DNA from: an uncultured Actinomycetes bacterium
Lineage (GTDB): Bacteria; Actinomycetota; Acidimicrobiia; Acidimicrobiales; Microtrichaceae
Assembly: GCA_903852755.1 (NCBI GenBank)
Contig: CAINRS010000162.1
Location: 22,430 to 86,429 of the forward strand
Reading direction: 5' to 3'
DNA: 64,000 nt
The position numbers and the translations under genes were made by a program. Of this stretch, positions 1 to 7,393 are shown in pieces; within the stretch, counting starts at the first letter, position 1, and every line of letters begins with the position of its first letter. Below the pieces are notes generated by a model. It saw nothing but the letters and a program-made list of their open reading frames with translations, searched no databases and was not told the origin of the DNA.

Positions 1-2
1 TC

Positions 3-782
3 CCCGCGGGGACTCGGGCGGTGCTGCACCTGGGTTCCCCAGCGTCCCCCCGTCACTTCAGGGACCTCCCGGTGGAGGTCCTCAGGGCGGGGAGCACGGT
101 GACCCTCAACCTGCTCGCTCTGGCTGAGCGCGCCGGAGCCACCTTCTTGTTCGCGTCGAGCAGCGAGGTCTACGGCGAACCTGAGGTGCACCCGCAGCAT
201 GAGGACTACCGGGGCAGCGTGAGCACGCTCGGCGAGCGGGCGTGTTACGACGAGGCGAAGCGCTTCTCCGAGGCCGCGATCGACACCTACAGGCTCCGGC
301 GGGGGCTCGACACCCGCATCGTGAGGATCTTCAACACCTACGGACCCAGGATGCGGCTCGACGACGGTCGCATCGTCGTGACGTTCGTGCAACAGGCCCT
401 CGCGGGTTCGCCGCTCACGATCCACGGTGATGGTTCGCAGACACGCAGCCTGTGCTACGTGGACGACCTCGCCTCCGGCATCCTTGCACTGCTGGACTCT
501 GCAGTCGATGTGCCCGTCAATCTGGGTTCGACCGACGAGTACTCGGTGCTCGAGATTGCCGGACACGTCCTCCGGTTGACCGGGAGCGACTCGGAGCTGG
601 TGTTCGTCGATCGCCCGGAGAACGATCCGAGCCGCCGGCGGCCCGATCTCGCCAGGGCGAGCGAACTGCTCGGTTGGCAGCCGTCGACGAGCCTCGACGA
701 CGGGCTCCGTCGCACGGTGGAGTGGATCGCCGAGCGAACCGCATCCTCTGGTGTGGGTGCGCTCGGGCGGAGCACGCAGTGA
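3..782 (+). CDS. NAD-dependent epimerase/dehydratase, UDP-glucuronate decarboxylase-like (5' end outside window)
   Basis: Extended short-chain dehydrogenase acting on a nucleotide sugar, most like UDP-glucuronate decarboxylase (UDP-xylose synthase). The frame is open to the first base of the window, so the N-terminal GxxGxxG dinucleotide-binding loop lies upstream and is not seen. Visible are the family segment HLGSPASP, the SSSEVYG strand, the catalytic pair in YDEAK, the fold marker FNTYGPRM, and the substrate-side segment RSLCYVDDL followed by NLGS. The C-terminus ([17 protein letters not shown]) is typical of this family. The stop overlaps the GTG start of the next gene (GTGA), so the two are translationally coupled. 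The exact product sugar is inferred; a related 4,6-dehydratase or epimerase is possible. Confidence 0.8.
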   Translation, partial: PAGTRAVLHLGSPASPRHFRDLPVEVLRAGSTVTLNLLALAERAGATFLFASSSEVYGEPEVHPQHEDYRGSVSTLGERACYDEAKRFSEAAIDTYRLRRGLDTRIVRIFNTYGPRMRLDDGRIVVTFVQQALAGSPLTIHGDGSQTRSLCYVDDLASGILALLDSAVDVPVNLGSTDEYSVLEIAGHVLRLTGSDSELVFVDRPENDPSRRRPDLARASELLGWQPSTSLDDGLRRTVEWIAERTASSGVGALGRSTQ

Positions 783-1729
783 CGTTCGTGGTCGGTCTGG
801 ATGATCCGGTGTTCGTGGCCGGGCATCGTGGTCTGGTCGGGTCGGCGATCGTTCGTCGCCTGGAGGCGGAGGGTCACCGGAATGTGTTGACCGCTACCCG
901 ATCGGAACTGGATCTGCGCGACCAGGGTGCGGTGGCGGGCTGGCTGTCAGCCAATCAGCCGAGGGCCGTGTACCTCGTGGCGGGGACGGTCGGGGGGATC
1001 CTGGCGAACAGCACCCGTCCAGCGGAGTTCCTGTACGACAACCTGATGATCCACGCCAACGTGATCGAGGCGGCTCGTCACGCCGGGGTGGAGCGGTTGT
1101 TGTACCTGGGTAGTTCCTGCATCTACCCACGGTTGGCCGACCAGCCGATCGTCGAGTCGGCACTGTTGACCGGGGCGCTGGAGCCGACCAACGAGGCGTA
1201 CGCCGTCGCCAAGATCGCCGGGATCAAGATGTGCGATGCCTACCGGAGTCAGTACGGATGCCGGTTCATCTCGGCGATGCCGACCAACCTCTACGGACCC
1301 AACGACAACTTCGACCTCCGGTCCAGCCACGTGCTGCCGGCGTTGATCCGAAAGTTCGACGATGCCCGACGTTCGGGTGAGGGCGCGGTGACGGTGTGGG
1401 GGACGGGGACTCCCCGACGTGAGTTCCTGCACGTCGACGACCTGGCTTCGGCGTGCGTGTTCCTCATGGAGCACTACGACCAGCCGGGCCAGATCAACAT
1501 CGGTTACGGCGAGGACGTGGCGATCTCAGATCTCGCTGGCATGGTCCGCGACGTCGTCCACCCGACGGCCGAGATCGTGTACGACTCCACCAAACCCGAC
1601 GGCACACCGCGTAAGCTCCTGGATTCGACGAGGCTGCAGGAGCTCGGGTGGCGACCGTCGATCGGTCTGGAGCAGGGTGTGGCGAGCACGTACGAGTGGT
1701 ACCTGCAACACGCAGGCGAGTTGAGGTGA
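779..1729 (+). CDS. fcl: GDP-L-fucose synthase
   Basis: Converts GDP-4-keto-6-deoxymannose to GDP-L-fucose by 3,5-epimerisation and NADPH reduction. It is 316 aa, the normal length. The NADP loop is GHRGLVG (15-21). LGSSCIYP carries the catalytic Ser112 and Cys114, Tyr141 and Lys145 lie in YAVAK, and NDNF...SHVLPAL places His186 where the Escherichia coli enzyme has its catalytic His. The GTG start at 779 overlaps the preceding stop; an open frame continues upstream inside the previous gene but has no family similarity, so the GTG is preferred. No GDP-mannose 4,6-dehydratase is seen here, so that gene is expected outside the window. The product would feed fucosyl transfer, for example the GT11 gene near 52.7 kb. 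Confidence 0.92.
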   Translation: MTFVVGLDDPVFVAGHRGLVGSAIVRRLEAEGHRNVLTATRSELDLRDQGAVAGWLSANQPRAVYLVAGTVGGILANSTRPAEFLYDNLMIHANVIEAARHAGVERLLYLGSSCIYPRLADQPIVESALLTGALEPTNEAYAVAKIAGIKMCDAYRSQYGCRFISAMPTNLYGPNDNFDLRSSHVLPALIRKFDDARRSGEGAVTVWGTGTPRREFLHVDDLASACVFLMEHYDQPGQINIGYGEDVAISDLAGMVRDVVHPTAEIVYDSTKPDGTPRKLLDSTRLQELGWRPSIGLEQGVASTYEWYLQHAGELR

Positions 1730-1733
1730 GGGA

Positions 1734-2432
1734 GTGTCGGTGCAGGCGACGACCGGTGAACTGAGCTTCGGAGCGTCGCCCGATTCGGCCGGGCCTGCCA
1801 TCGACGTCGGCACGGGCACCTCGGACTGGGTGCGGTCCGGCGCCAAGCGCGCCCTCGACCTCACACTGGCTCTGCCCCTCGCCATCCTCACCGTGCCGAT
1901 CCTGCTCGTGCTGCTGGTGGTGTCCGCTGTCGTCTTCCGTTCGAACCCGCTCTTCATCCAGGAGCGAATCGGCCTGCGGGGATCCCGGTTCAGCTTCGTG
2001 AAGCTGCGGAGCATGCCGGCATCGGTTCCGGCCGACATCGACAAGTACGCGCTCGGCGACCACTCCGGGTCGCTGGGTCGGTTCAGTCGGTTCGTCCGCA
2101 CGACCCACCTCGACGAGCTCCCGCAGCTGTGGCAGGTGGTCTCCGGCCAGATGTCGCTCGTCGGGCCACGCCCCGAGCTCCCTGCGATCGCCGAGCGATT
2201 CGACCCGGACTTCGTGGAACGCCGGGTGCGGGTCCGACCGGGGGTCACCGGTCTCTGGCAGATCAGCGAGTCGTCGAACGGCCTGATCGGCGAGTCGCCG
2301 GTGTACGACGACCTCTACGTCTCGTCGGGGACGTTCCGCACCGACCTCTGGGTGATGGGCCGGACGGTCGCCGGATTCCTCGGGGCGCCGGCAGCGACGG
2401 AATTCGACTGCCGGCGGGTCGTTCGGGGCTGA
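1734..2432 (+). CDS. Initiating sugar-phosphate transferase (monotopic phosphoglycosyl transferase)
   Basis: Transfers a sugar-1-phosphate from a UDP-sugar to undecaprenyl phosphate, starting a repeat unit at the inner face of the membrane. It is 232 aa, the small type that lacks the extra N-terminal membrane domain of WcaJ/WbaP. One reentrant hydrophobic helix (about 40-68) is followed by the core: FIQERIGLRG, FVKLRSM, the catalytic Asp-Glu in THLDELPQLW, LVGPRPELP, and VRPGVTGLWQ. The start is GTG after GAGGGAG, 4 nt beyond the fcl stop, so it closes a three-gene run. The sugar specificity cannot be read from sequence. Confidence 0.9.
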   Translation: MSVQATTGELSFGASPDSAGPAIDVGTGTSDWVRSGAKRALDLTLALPLAILTVPILLVLLVVSAVVFRSNPLFIQERIGLRGSRFSFVKLRSMPASVPADIDKYALGDHSGSLGRFSRFVRTTHLDELPQLWQVVSGQMSLVGPRPELPAIAERFDPDFVERRVRVRPGVTGLWQISESSNGLIGESPVYDDLYVSSGTFRTDLWVMGRTVAGFLGAPAATEFDCRRVVRG

Positions 2433-2438
2433 ACGATC

Positions 2439-2462
2439 AGGTCGGAGGTGTCGCTCCGACCT
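2439..2462. terminator. Hairpin between convergent genes
   Basis: A perfect 9-bp inverted repeat (AGGTCGGAG / CTCCGACCT) with a 6-nt loop lies in the 47-bp gap between the sugar transferase and the convergent kinase gene. There is no U-tract, as is common in high-GC actinobacteria. It could serve both strands. Confidence 0.6.
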
Positions 2463-2479
2463 ACCGGGAGGACGCTTCC

Positions 2480-4108
2480 TCAGCGCCGTGATCGCCTCGG
2501 CCGGGCCGAATCGGTGGACCCGTACCCGTAGCCGTAGCCGTAGCCGTAGGTCTCGTCGGATCGATCGACCCCGTTCAGGACGAAGCCTGCGACCGGGGTA
2601 TCGGTCTCGCGGATGCGATCGACCACGTCGGCGACGTGGTCGATCACCGCTTCTCCCGACCGGACGACGACCAGGGCTCCGTCCACGTTCCGAGCCAGGT
2701 CGATCGTGTCGCCGACCGGTCCCACGGGTGCCGAATCGAGGAGCACGAGCTCGCAGCCGCCCTCCTCGAGCTCGTTGAGCACCTTCGCCATCTGTTCTGA
2801 CCCGAGGAGCATCCCGGGGTCGAACGGAGGTGATCCGGCGGGAATGAACGTGACGGTGTGGTCGTCGATCCGGATGCTCCGGGCGACGTCTGCGAGTCGG
2901 GAAGTACCGTTCAGGACGTCGGTCAGGCCTGGACCGGTCTCGTCCACCCCGAAGTACGTGCCAGCTCGCGGGGCCCGCAGGTCGGCCGAGACCAACGCGA
3001 CCCTCACGCCGCTCAGGGCGAGGGACACGGCGAGGTTGGCCGAGACGAGGGACTTGCCCTCGGAGGGCTTTGACGAGGTGATGACCAGGCTCAGCGCCTT
3101 GTTCCGCGTGACCTCGAGCCAGACAGCCGACCGGAGCCGCCGGAAGGCCTCCGCCTGGGCGGAACCGCTGGTGAGGATCGTGTCGGGATCGGTGGGGCCT
3201 TCGCTGGATCGCCCTCCACCACGGCGTCGCGCCGTGAGGTCCGGGACCACACCGAGCACCGGAGGCGCATCGGGGATCTGGCGCAGGTCGTCCTTGGTGC
3301 GCACCTTCCGGTCCAGCCGGTCGAGGAGGAAGACGACACCGACCGCCGCAACTGCGGTGAGCAGCCCTGCGAGTGCAGCGTCCCGGACCGGAGCCGGGGC
3401 GAAGGGGCCCTCGGGGACGGCCGCCGGGTTCACGATCGAGATCGCGTCGGCCCGGAGCGCCGCCTCGAGTTCGTACTCCCGGGCGCTGGCGTCGAACTCC
3501 CGGCTCTGCCGCTCCAGGTCGGCGCGCTGGGTGCGGAGCCGCTCTGCCTCGACCGAGTCCGGCGGCTCTGAGGAGAGTGCGAGATTCGCGAGGTCGGCCT
3601 GCTGGTCGAGCTCCGTGGCCTTGGCCCGGTAGTCGGTGGCCGTGGCGGCGAATCGGTCGGTGATCTCTCTTCCTCGGATCTCCACGTAGACCTCTGCGAG
3701 CCCGTTGGCCGCCGCAGCAGCAGCTTCGGCACTCGTCGCCGTCGCCGTGATGCGGATGAGGTCGCTGTCTTCGACCGCCGAGATGGTGATGTCGGTCACC
3801 TGCGCTGCTGTGGACTCCCCCACGCGTTCGTCGGCAGCAGCCCTGACACCGGGCGACGAGGCGACCTCCACCTGGGTGGTGACCTCACGGAGTCCGGTGG
3901 CGGCCGAGGACTGCTCGCCGATCACCGACCCCGCTGTCGGGTCGACCACACGGACATCGGCGGTGGCGCGGAACTGATCCTCGCGCAGGCCCGAGAGGAA
4001 GTACGCGGCGACGGAAGCCAGTACGGCGGGTATGATGATCCAGGCCAGACGCCGTTGCAGGAGCCGCAACGAGCGACGGAGTTCGTTCGAATCGTCGTCG
4101 GCCTTCAC
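2480..4108 (-). CDS. Polysaccharide co-polymerase and tyrosine autokinase (Wzz/BY-kinase fusion)
   Basis: Controls chain length and export of surface polysaccharide. It is 542 aa. The Wzz part spans about 10-265, with membrane helix 1 near 22-40, a periplasmic coiled-coil region rich in Glu/Ala/Arg (about 130-230) and helix 2 near 245-266. The cytoplasmic kinase part follows: Walker A-like SKPSEGKS (about 345-352, ending Ser where many members have Thr), A' motif VSADLRAP, and Walker B LVLLDSAP. The C-terminal tail has five tyrosines at 521, 523, 525, 527 and 529 in an alternating Tyr-Gly run, the expected autophosphorylation cluster. A GTG start at 4108 is chosen because sequence upstream in frame is low-complexity and unlike the family. 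Confidence 0.88.
   Translation of the reverse strand: MKADDDSNELRRSLRLLQRRLAWIIIPAVLASVAAYFLSGLREDQFRATADVRVVDPTAGSVIGEQSSAATGLREVTTQVEVASSPGVRAAADERVGESTAAQVTDITISAVEDSDLIRITATATSAEAAAAAANGLAEVYVEIRGREITDRFAATATDYRAKATELDQQADLANLALSSEPPDSVEAERLRTQRADLERQSREFDASAREYELEAALRADAISIVNPAAVPEGPFAPAPVRDAALAGLLTAVAAVGVVFLLDRLDRKVRTKDDLRQIPDAPPVLGVVPDLTARRRGGGRSSEGPTDPDTILTSGSAQAEAFRRLRSAVWLEVTRNKALSLVITSSKPSEGKSLVSANLAVSLALSGVRVALVSADLRAPRAGTYFGVDETGPGLTDVLNGTSRLADVARSIRIDDHTVTFIPAGSPPFDPGMLLGSEQMAKVLNELEEGGCELVLLDSAPVGPVGDTIDLARNVDGALVVVRSGEAVIDHVADVVDRIRETDTPVAGFVLNGVDRSDETYGYGYGYGYGSTDSARPRRSRR
2526..2549. repeat. Hexanucleotide tandem repeat coding the Tyr tail
   Basis: About four copies of a 6-bp unit (CCGTAG on the + strand) encode the alternating Tyr-Gly tail of the BY-kinase. 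Slippage by one unit would add or remove one Tyr-Gly pair without a frameshift. Confidence 0.7.
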
Positions 4109-4240
4109 ACCACTGACCCCGCGCGCACCGGTGAACCCTAGCGCACAGCGGACCAGTGGATGCAGCGGTGACCCGGGCCCAGGACGATCCCGGTCGGCCG
4201 TGGGGCACCGGACTGCCCACGGGCACGGAATCCCGATTGC

Positions 4241-4269
4241 TTGGAGTTGGGAGAGGCTGCTGCTAGGGT
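4241..4269 (+). promoter_or_regulatory. Candidate promoter of the LAVTG surface protein gene
   Basis: TTGGAG (4241-4246), a 17-nt spacer and TAGGGT (4264-4269) fit a sigma70-type promoter. The predicted leader of about 58 nt can form two mutually exclusive hairpins: CCAGAC with GTCTGG, or CCCGCC with GGCGGG, near 4284-4308. Whether the alternative has a function is not known. Confidence 0.4.
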
Positions 4270-4333
4270 GATCGCCGGTTGACCCAGACCACCCCGCCGT
4301 CTGGCGGGACTCACCGAGCGAAGCGAGAGACGA

Positions 4334-4891
4334 ATGACGAAGTACTCCCCCTCCCGATCTGCGAAGAGCGCCGTGGCGTTGCTCTCCGCCCTGTTCGCCG
4401 TGGTGGTGCTCGCTGCGCCAGCCGGTGCACAAGCGACCTACCCCACCCCGACGGTGACTGCAGGTGGCCCGACCCAGTCCGCTGGCGGGTCCTACTCCGT
4501 CCCCCTGACGGTGTCCGGGTGCAAGCCGGCGAGCACCGTGACGTTCACGTCCGGTTCCACCTCGCTGGGTTCGGCCACGACCGACAGTTCTGGTGGCGCC
4601 ACCTCGACGGTGACGCTGCCGGCCGGGTCGACCGGGGCGGTCACGGTGTCGGCGACCTGTGTCGACAGCGCTGGCGTCTCGAAGACCTTCTCGACCACCG
4701 TGACCATTCCCGGTGGTGGTACCTCCGGTGGCGGCACCTCCGGCGGTGGCGCTTCCTCGGGTGCAGCCCTCGCTGTGACCGGTTCCGACACGTCGTCGGT
4801 TCTGGTCCGGGTGGGAGCCATCATCGCCGTGCTCGGCGTCGCCCTCGTGGTCGCCAGCCGGAGCCGTCGTTCCGAGCACACCACCGTCTGA
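4334..4891 (+). CDS. Secreted Ig-like protein with a probable class E sortase anchor (LAVTG)
   Basis: It is 185 aa. The signal peptide covers 1-32 (positive start, hydrophobic core, cleavage near AGA). A beta-rich Ser/Thr domain of about 90 residues follows, with two cysteines (63 and 109) that could form one disulfide and a pattern like bacterial Ig-like repeats. A Gly/Ser/Thr linker (127-143) leads to LAVTG (146-150), a hydrophobic stretch (156-174) and RSRR (176-179). This order is the cell-wall sorting layout, and LAxTG is the form used by actinobacterial sortase E. No sortase gene is in the window. It is transcribed away from the BY-kinase gene and followed by a strong terminator, so it is probably monocistronic. 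Confidence 0.75.
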   Translation: MTKYSPSRSAKSAVALLSALFAVVVLAAPAGAQATYPTPTVTAGGPTQSAGGSYSVPLTVSGCKPASTVTFTSGSTSLGSATTDSSGGATSTVTLPAGSTGAVTVSATCVDSAGVSKTFSTTVTIPGGGTSGGGTSGGGASSGAALAVTGSDTSSVLVRVGAIIAVLGVALVVASRSRRSEHTTV

Positions 4892-4897
4892 TCGGAC

Positions 4898-4936
4898 CCA
4901 GACCGCTCGTCTCGCTGGGTCCGTCGAGCGGTCTGG
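4898..4936 (+). terminator. Strong hairpin terminator
   Basis: A perfect 12-bp inverted repeat (CCAGACCGCTCG / CGAGCGGTCTGG) with a 15-nt loop begins 7 nt after the stop of the surface-protein gene. It separates that gene from the DUF4012 gene. Confidence 0.8.
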
Positions 4937-4975
4937 ACCGGTGCGCTGGGGTCAGCACCGGGTCGACCAGTTGAA

Positions 4976-7333
4976 GTGAGTGAATCGAAGACCGAGGACC
5001 ATGGTCCGAAGGTCGTACGTCGGGGTCGCCACCGGTCGCATGACCGGGGGCGACCCCGGCCGCGTCCGGAGCGGCTCATCGAGGTCGTGGCGGTCCTCGG
5101 TGCAGGGGTTCTGGTCCTGCAGGCCGGACTCGAACCGACGGCGAACACGATCGCCGACGTCCTCTGGAGCATCGCACTGGTGATCGCAGTCGCGATCGCC
5201 GCGAGGACCGCGGGGCCGTGGTCCGTCCTGTGGGCCACCGGGGTGGCGCTCGTGGCTGCGGTTCCGTCCTGGTGGGTGTGTGCTGCCGTCGCCGGCCTCG
5301 CCGGGGCGGCACTGGGGGTCGTCCGTCCCGGACGGTACCCGGTGGCCGTCCCGTCCGCACTGGCTGCGCTGGTGACGTTGGCCAACCTCCCGGTGTTCCA
5401 GACGAATGGCCTCTCCGCTGCGGTCACCGTCGTGGCGCTCACACCCCTGATGATCTCTGGAGTCACCCGACTCGACCGTCGCCGTCGTCGTCGGGTCCTC
5501 ATCGTCCTGGGGCTCACCGCCGCTGCGGTGTTCGCTGTTGGTGCAGTCGCAGTGGCGACCGTGGCGGGGATCGCCCCCACGTTGGACGCAGCTGCGTCAT
5601 CGGCGCGCACGGGTCTGGACCAGGCCCGGTCGGGATCGACCGAACAGGCGCTCGTCTCCTTCGACCAGGCTGCCGGCGGGTTCGAGGAGGCGGCAGCGGT
5701 CCTCGACCGCCCGTCCCTCGTGCCGGCGGCGTTCGTCCCGGTGCTCGCCCAGCACGTCGAAGCGGTCCGGGTCGCTGCTGGTTCGGGTGCGGCGCTCAGC
5801 GGGACAGCTGCCACGGCGAGCGGGATCGCATCGAGTTCGCCGGACCTGCTCCGTGACGGCCAGGTCGACCTCGGTTGGCTCGAGTCGACCGCGCCTGCCG
5901 TTCGATCCTCGGCTGATGCGCTCACAGTGGCGGAGACCGACCTGGGATCGGTGCGGAGTCCGTGGTTGCTGGGAGCGATCGGCGAGCCGCTCGACGACCT
6001 GCGCAGCGAGGTCGCCGGCGCGGCCCCCTCGGCGCGAACCGGAGCGGAACTCCTGGAGGTCGCCCCCGGACTCCTCGGGGCCTCCGGACCCCGCCGGTAC
6101 CTGGTGCTCGCCACCAACCTGGCAGAGGCCCGGTACCACGGCGGGTTCATCGGCGGCTACGTGGAGATCGAGGTGGTCGATGGTCGCTTCGACGTGGCTG
6201 CCTCGGGCAAGGCGTCGGACCTCACCCCCTTCCTGGAGGGGTCCGACCTGCAGGTCGGGGACGAGGACTACCGTGCCCGGTACGGCTCGTACTCGCCGGA
6301 GCGCTACTTCATGAACGCCACGGCGTCACCTGACGGAGCGGTGAACGCCCGGATCGCTGCCCAGGTCTACGGGGGCCTCACGGGACGACCGGTCGACGGG
6401 GTCGTGATCATCGACGCCGCTGGACTGGCGGCGCTGCTGCGCCTCAGCGGTCCGGTCGAGGTGGCGGGGGTCGAGGGTCCGGTCAGCGCCGACAACGTCG
6501 AGGCCTTCCTGCACCGGGACCAGTACCTCGAGTTCGACGAACGGAACCCGGACCGGTCGGAGGCACTCGGGAACGTGTCCGAGGCTGTCGTCGAGGCGCT
6601 GACGAGTCGGACACTGCCGGGGCCGCGGGCGCTCTCCGACGCGCTGGCTCCGGCGTTCGACCGGGGGAGCATCCAGTTCTGGTTCGCCGATCCCGAGGTG
6701 CAGGAAGTGGTTGAACGGACACCGGCCTCCGGGCGGTTCGCAGCAGAACCGGGTGCCGATCTGCTCTCCGTCCGTTCCTCCAACCTGAACGCCAACAAGA
6801 TCGACGGGTTCGCCACCAGGGTGATCGACCACGACGTCGAGTTCGACCCCGGCACCGGGGCGGTCTCGTCGAGTGTCGAGGTGACGGTCACCAACGCTGC
6901 TCCACCCGGTGGACTCCCCAACTACCTGATCGGTGTGGAGAGTCGGCCGCCGGGAACCAATCGGATGCTGCTCACCGTGTGGACGGGTCTCGAACTCGAC
7001 GGCGTGACCGTCGACGGGTCACCGGTCGAGGTCTCCACCCAGAGCGACCGTGGCGTTCCGACGTACACGATTCGTGTCACCCTGCCCCCGGGTTCGACGC
7101 AGGTGGCGCGATTCGAGCTCCGTGGTCGGATCGACGCAGGACCCACGTACCGCTTGGTGACGTACCAGCAGCCTGCGGTCAACGAGGACGCCATCACGCT
7201 CTCGGTCTCCGGATCGTCGGGCTTCACGCCGGTGGTGCCGGCCGGGTTCTCGGAGGTCGACGGCGCGGTCCGAGGCCAGCTTCCGCCGCGGTGGCGGACC
7301 CAGACCGACGTGCCCTTCGTCCCGGCTGGGTGA
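4976..7333 (+). CDS. DUF4012 membrane protein
   Basis: It is 785 aa. Several hydrophobic segments lie within about 35-140 and another lies near 172-200. The rest is a large extracytoplasmic region. The DUF4012 signature starts near residue 370: RRYLVLATNLAEARYHGGFI, followed by GGYVEIEVVDGRF. The biochemical role of DUF4012 is not established. Such proteins recur in actinobacterial polysaccharide loci, which fits its place here between the chain-length kinase and glycosyltransferases. The start is GTG with only weak Shine-Dalgarno complementarity. The C-terminal ~200 residues look like beta-rich domains. A role in polymer attachment or ligation is possible but not shown. Confidence 0.75.
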   Translation: MSESKTEDHGPKVVRRGRHRSHDRGRPRPRPERLIEVVAVLGAGVLVLQAGLEPTANTIADVLWSIALVIAVAIAARTAGPWSVLWATGVALVAAVPSWWVCAAVAGLAGAALGVVRPGRYPVAVPSALAALVTLANLPVFQTNGLSAAVTVVALTPLMISGVTRLDRRRRRRVLIVLGLTAAAVFAVGAVAVATVAGIAPTLDAAASSARTGLDQARSGSTEQALVSFDQAAGGFEEAAAVLDRPSLVPAAFVPVLAQHVEAVRVAAGSGAALSGTAATASGIASSSPDLLRDGQVDLGWLESTAPAVRSSADALTVAETDLGSVRSPWLLGAIGEPLDDLRSEVAGAAPSARTGAELLEVAPGLLGASGPRRYLVLATNLAEARYHGGFIGGYVEIEVVDGRFDVAASGKASDLTPFLEGSDLQVGDEDYRARYGSYSPERYFMNATASPDGAVNARIAAQVYGGLTGRPVDGVVIIDAAGLAALLRLSGPVEVAGVEGPVSADNVEAFLHRDQYLEFDERNPDRSEALGNVSEAVVEALTSRTLPGPRALSDALAPAFDRGSIQFWFADPEVQEVVERTPASGRFAAEPGADLLSVRSSNLNANKIDGFATRVIDHDVEFDPGTGAVSSSVEVTVTNAAPPGGLPNYLIGVESRPPGTNRMLLTVWTGLELDGVTVDGSPVEVSTQSDRGVPTYTIRVTLPPGSTQVARFELRGRIDAGPTYRLVTYQQPAVNEDAITLSVSGSSGFTPVVPAGFSEVDGAVRGQLPPRWRTQTDVPFVPAG

Positions 7334-7393
7334 TCGGATCGTCCGCGCCCATCGGTCCCGCCTGCGGGATCGTCGACCGGTGTCCTCGGACGT

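Noticed and set aside
2526..2549. CRISPR-like direct repeat
   Set aside because: A short in-frame coding microsatellite without spacers; no Cas genes anywhere in the window.
4109..4879. N-terminal extension of the BY-kinase frame to 4879
   Set aside because: Upstream part is Gly/Arg-rich low-complexity, antisense to the surface protein gene; the GTG at 4108 matches the Wzz start.
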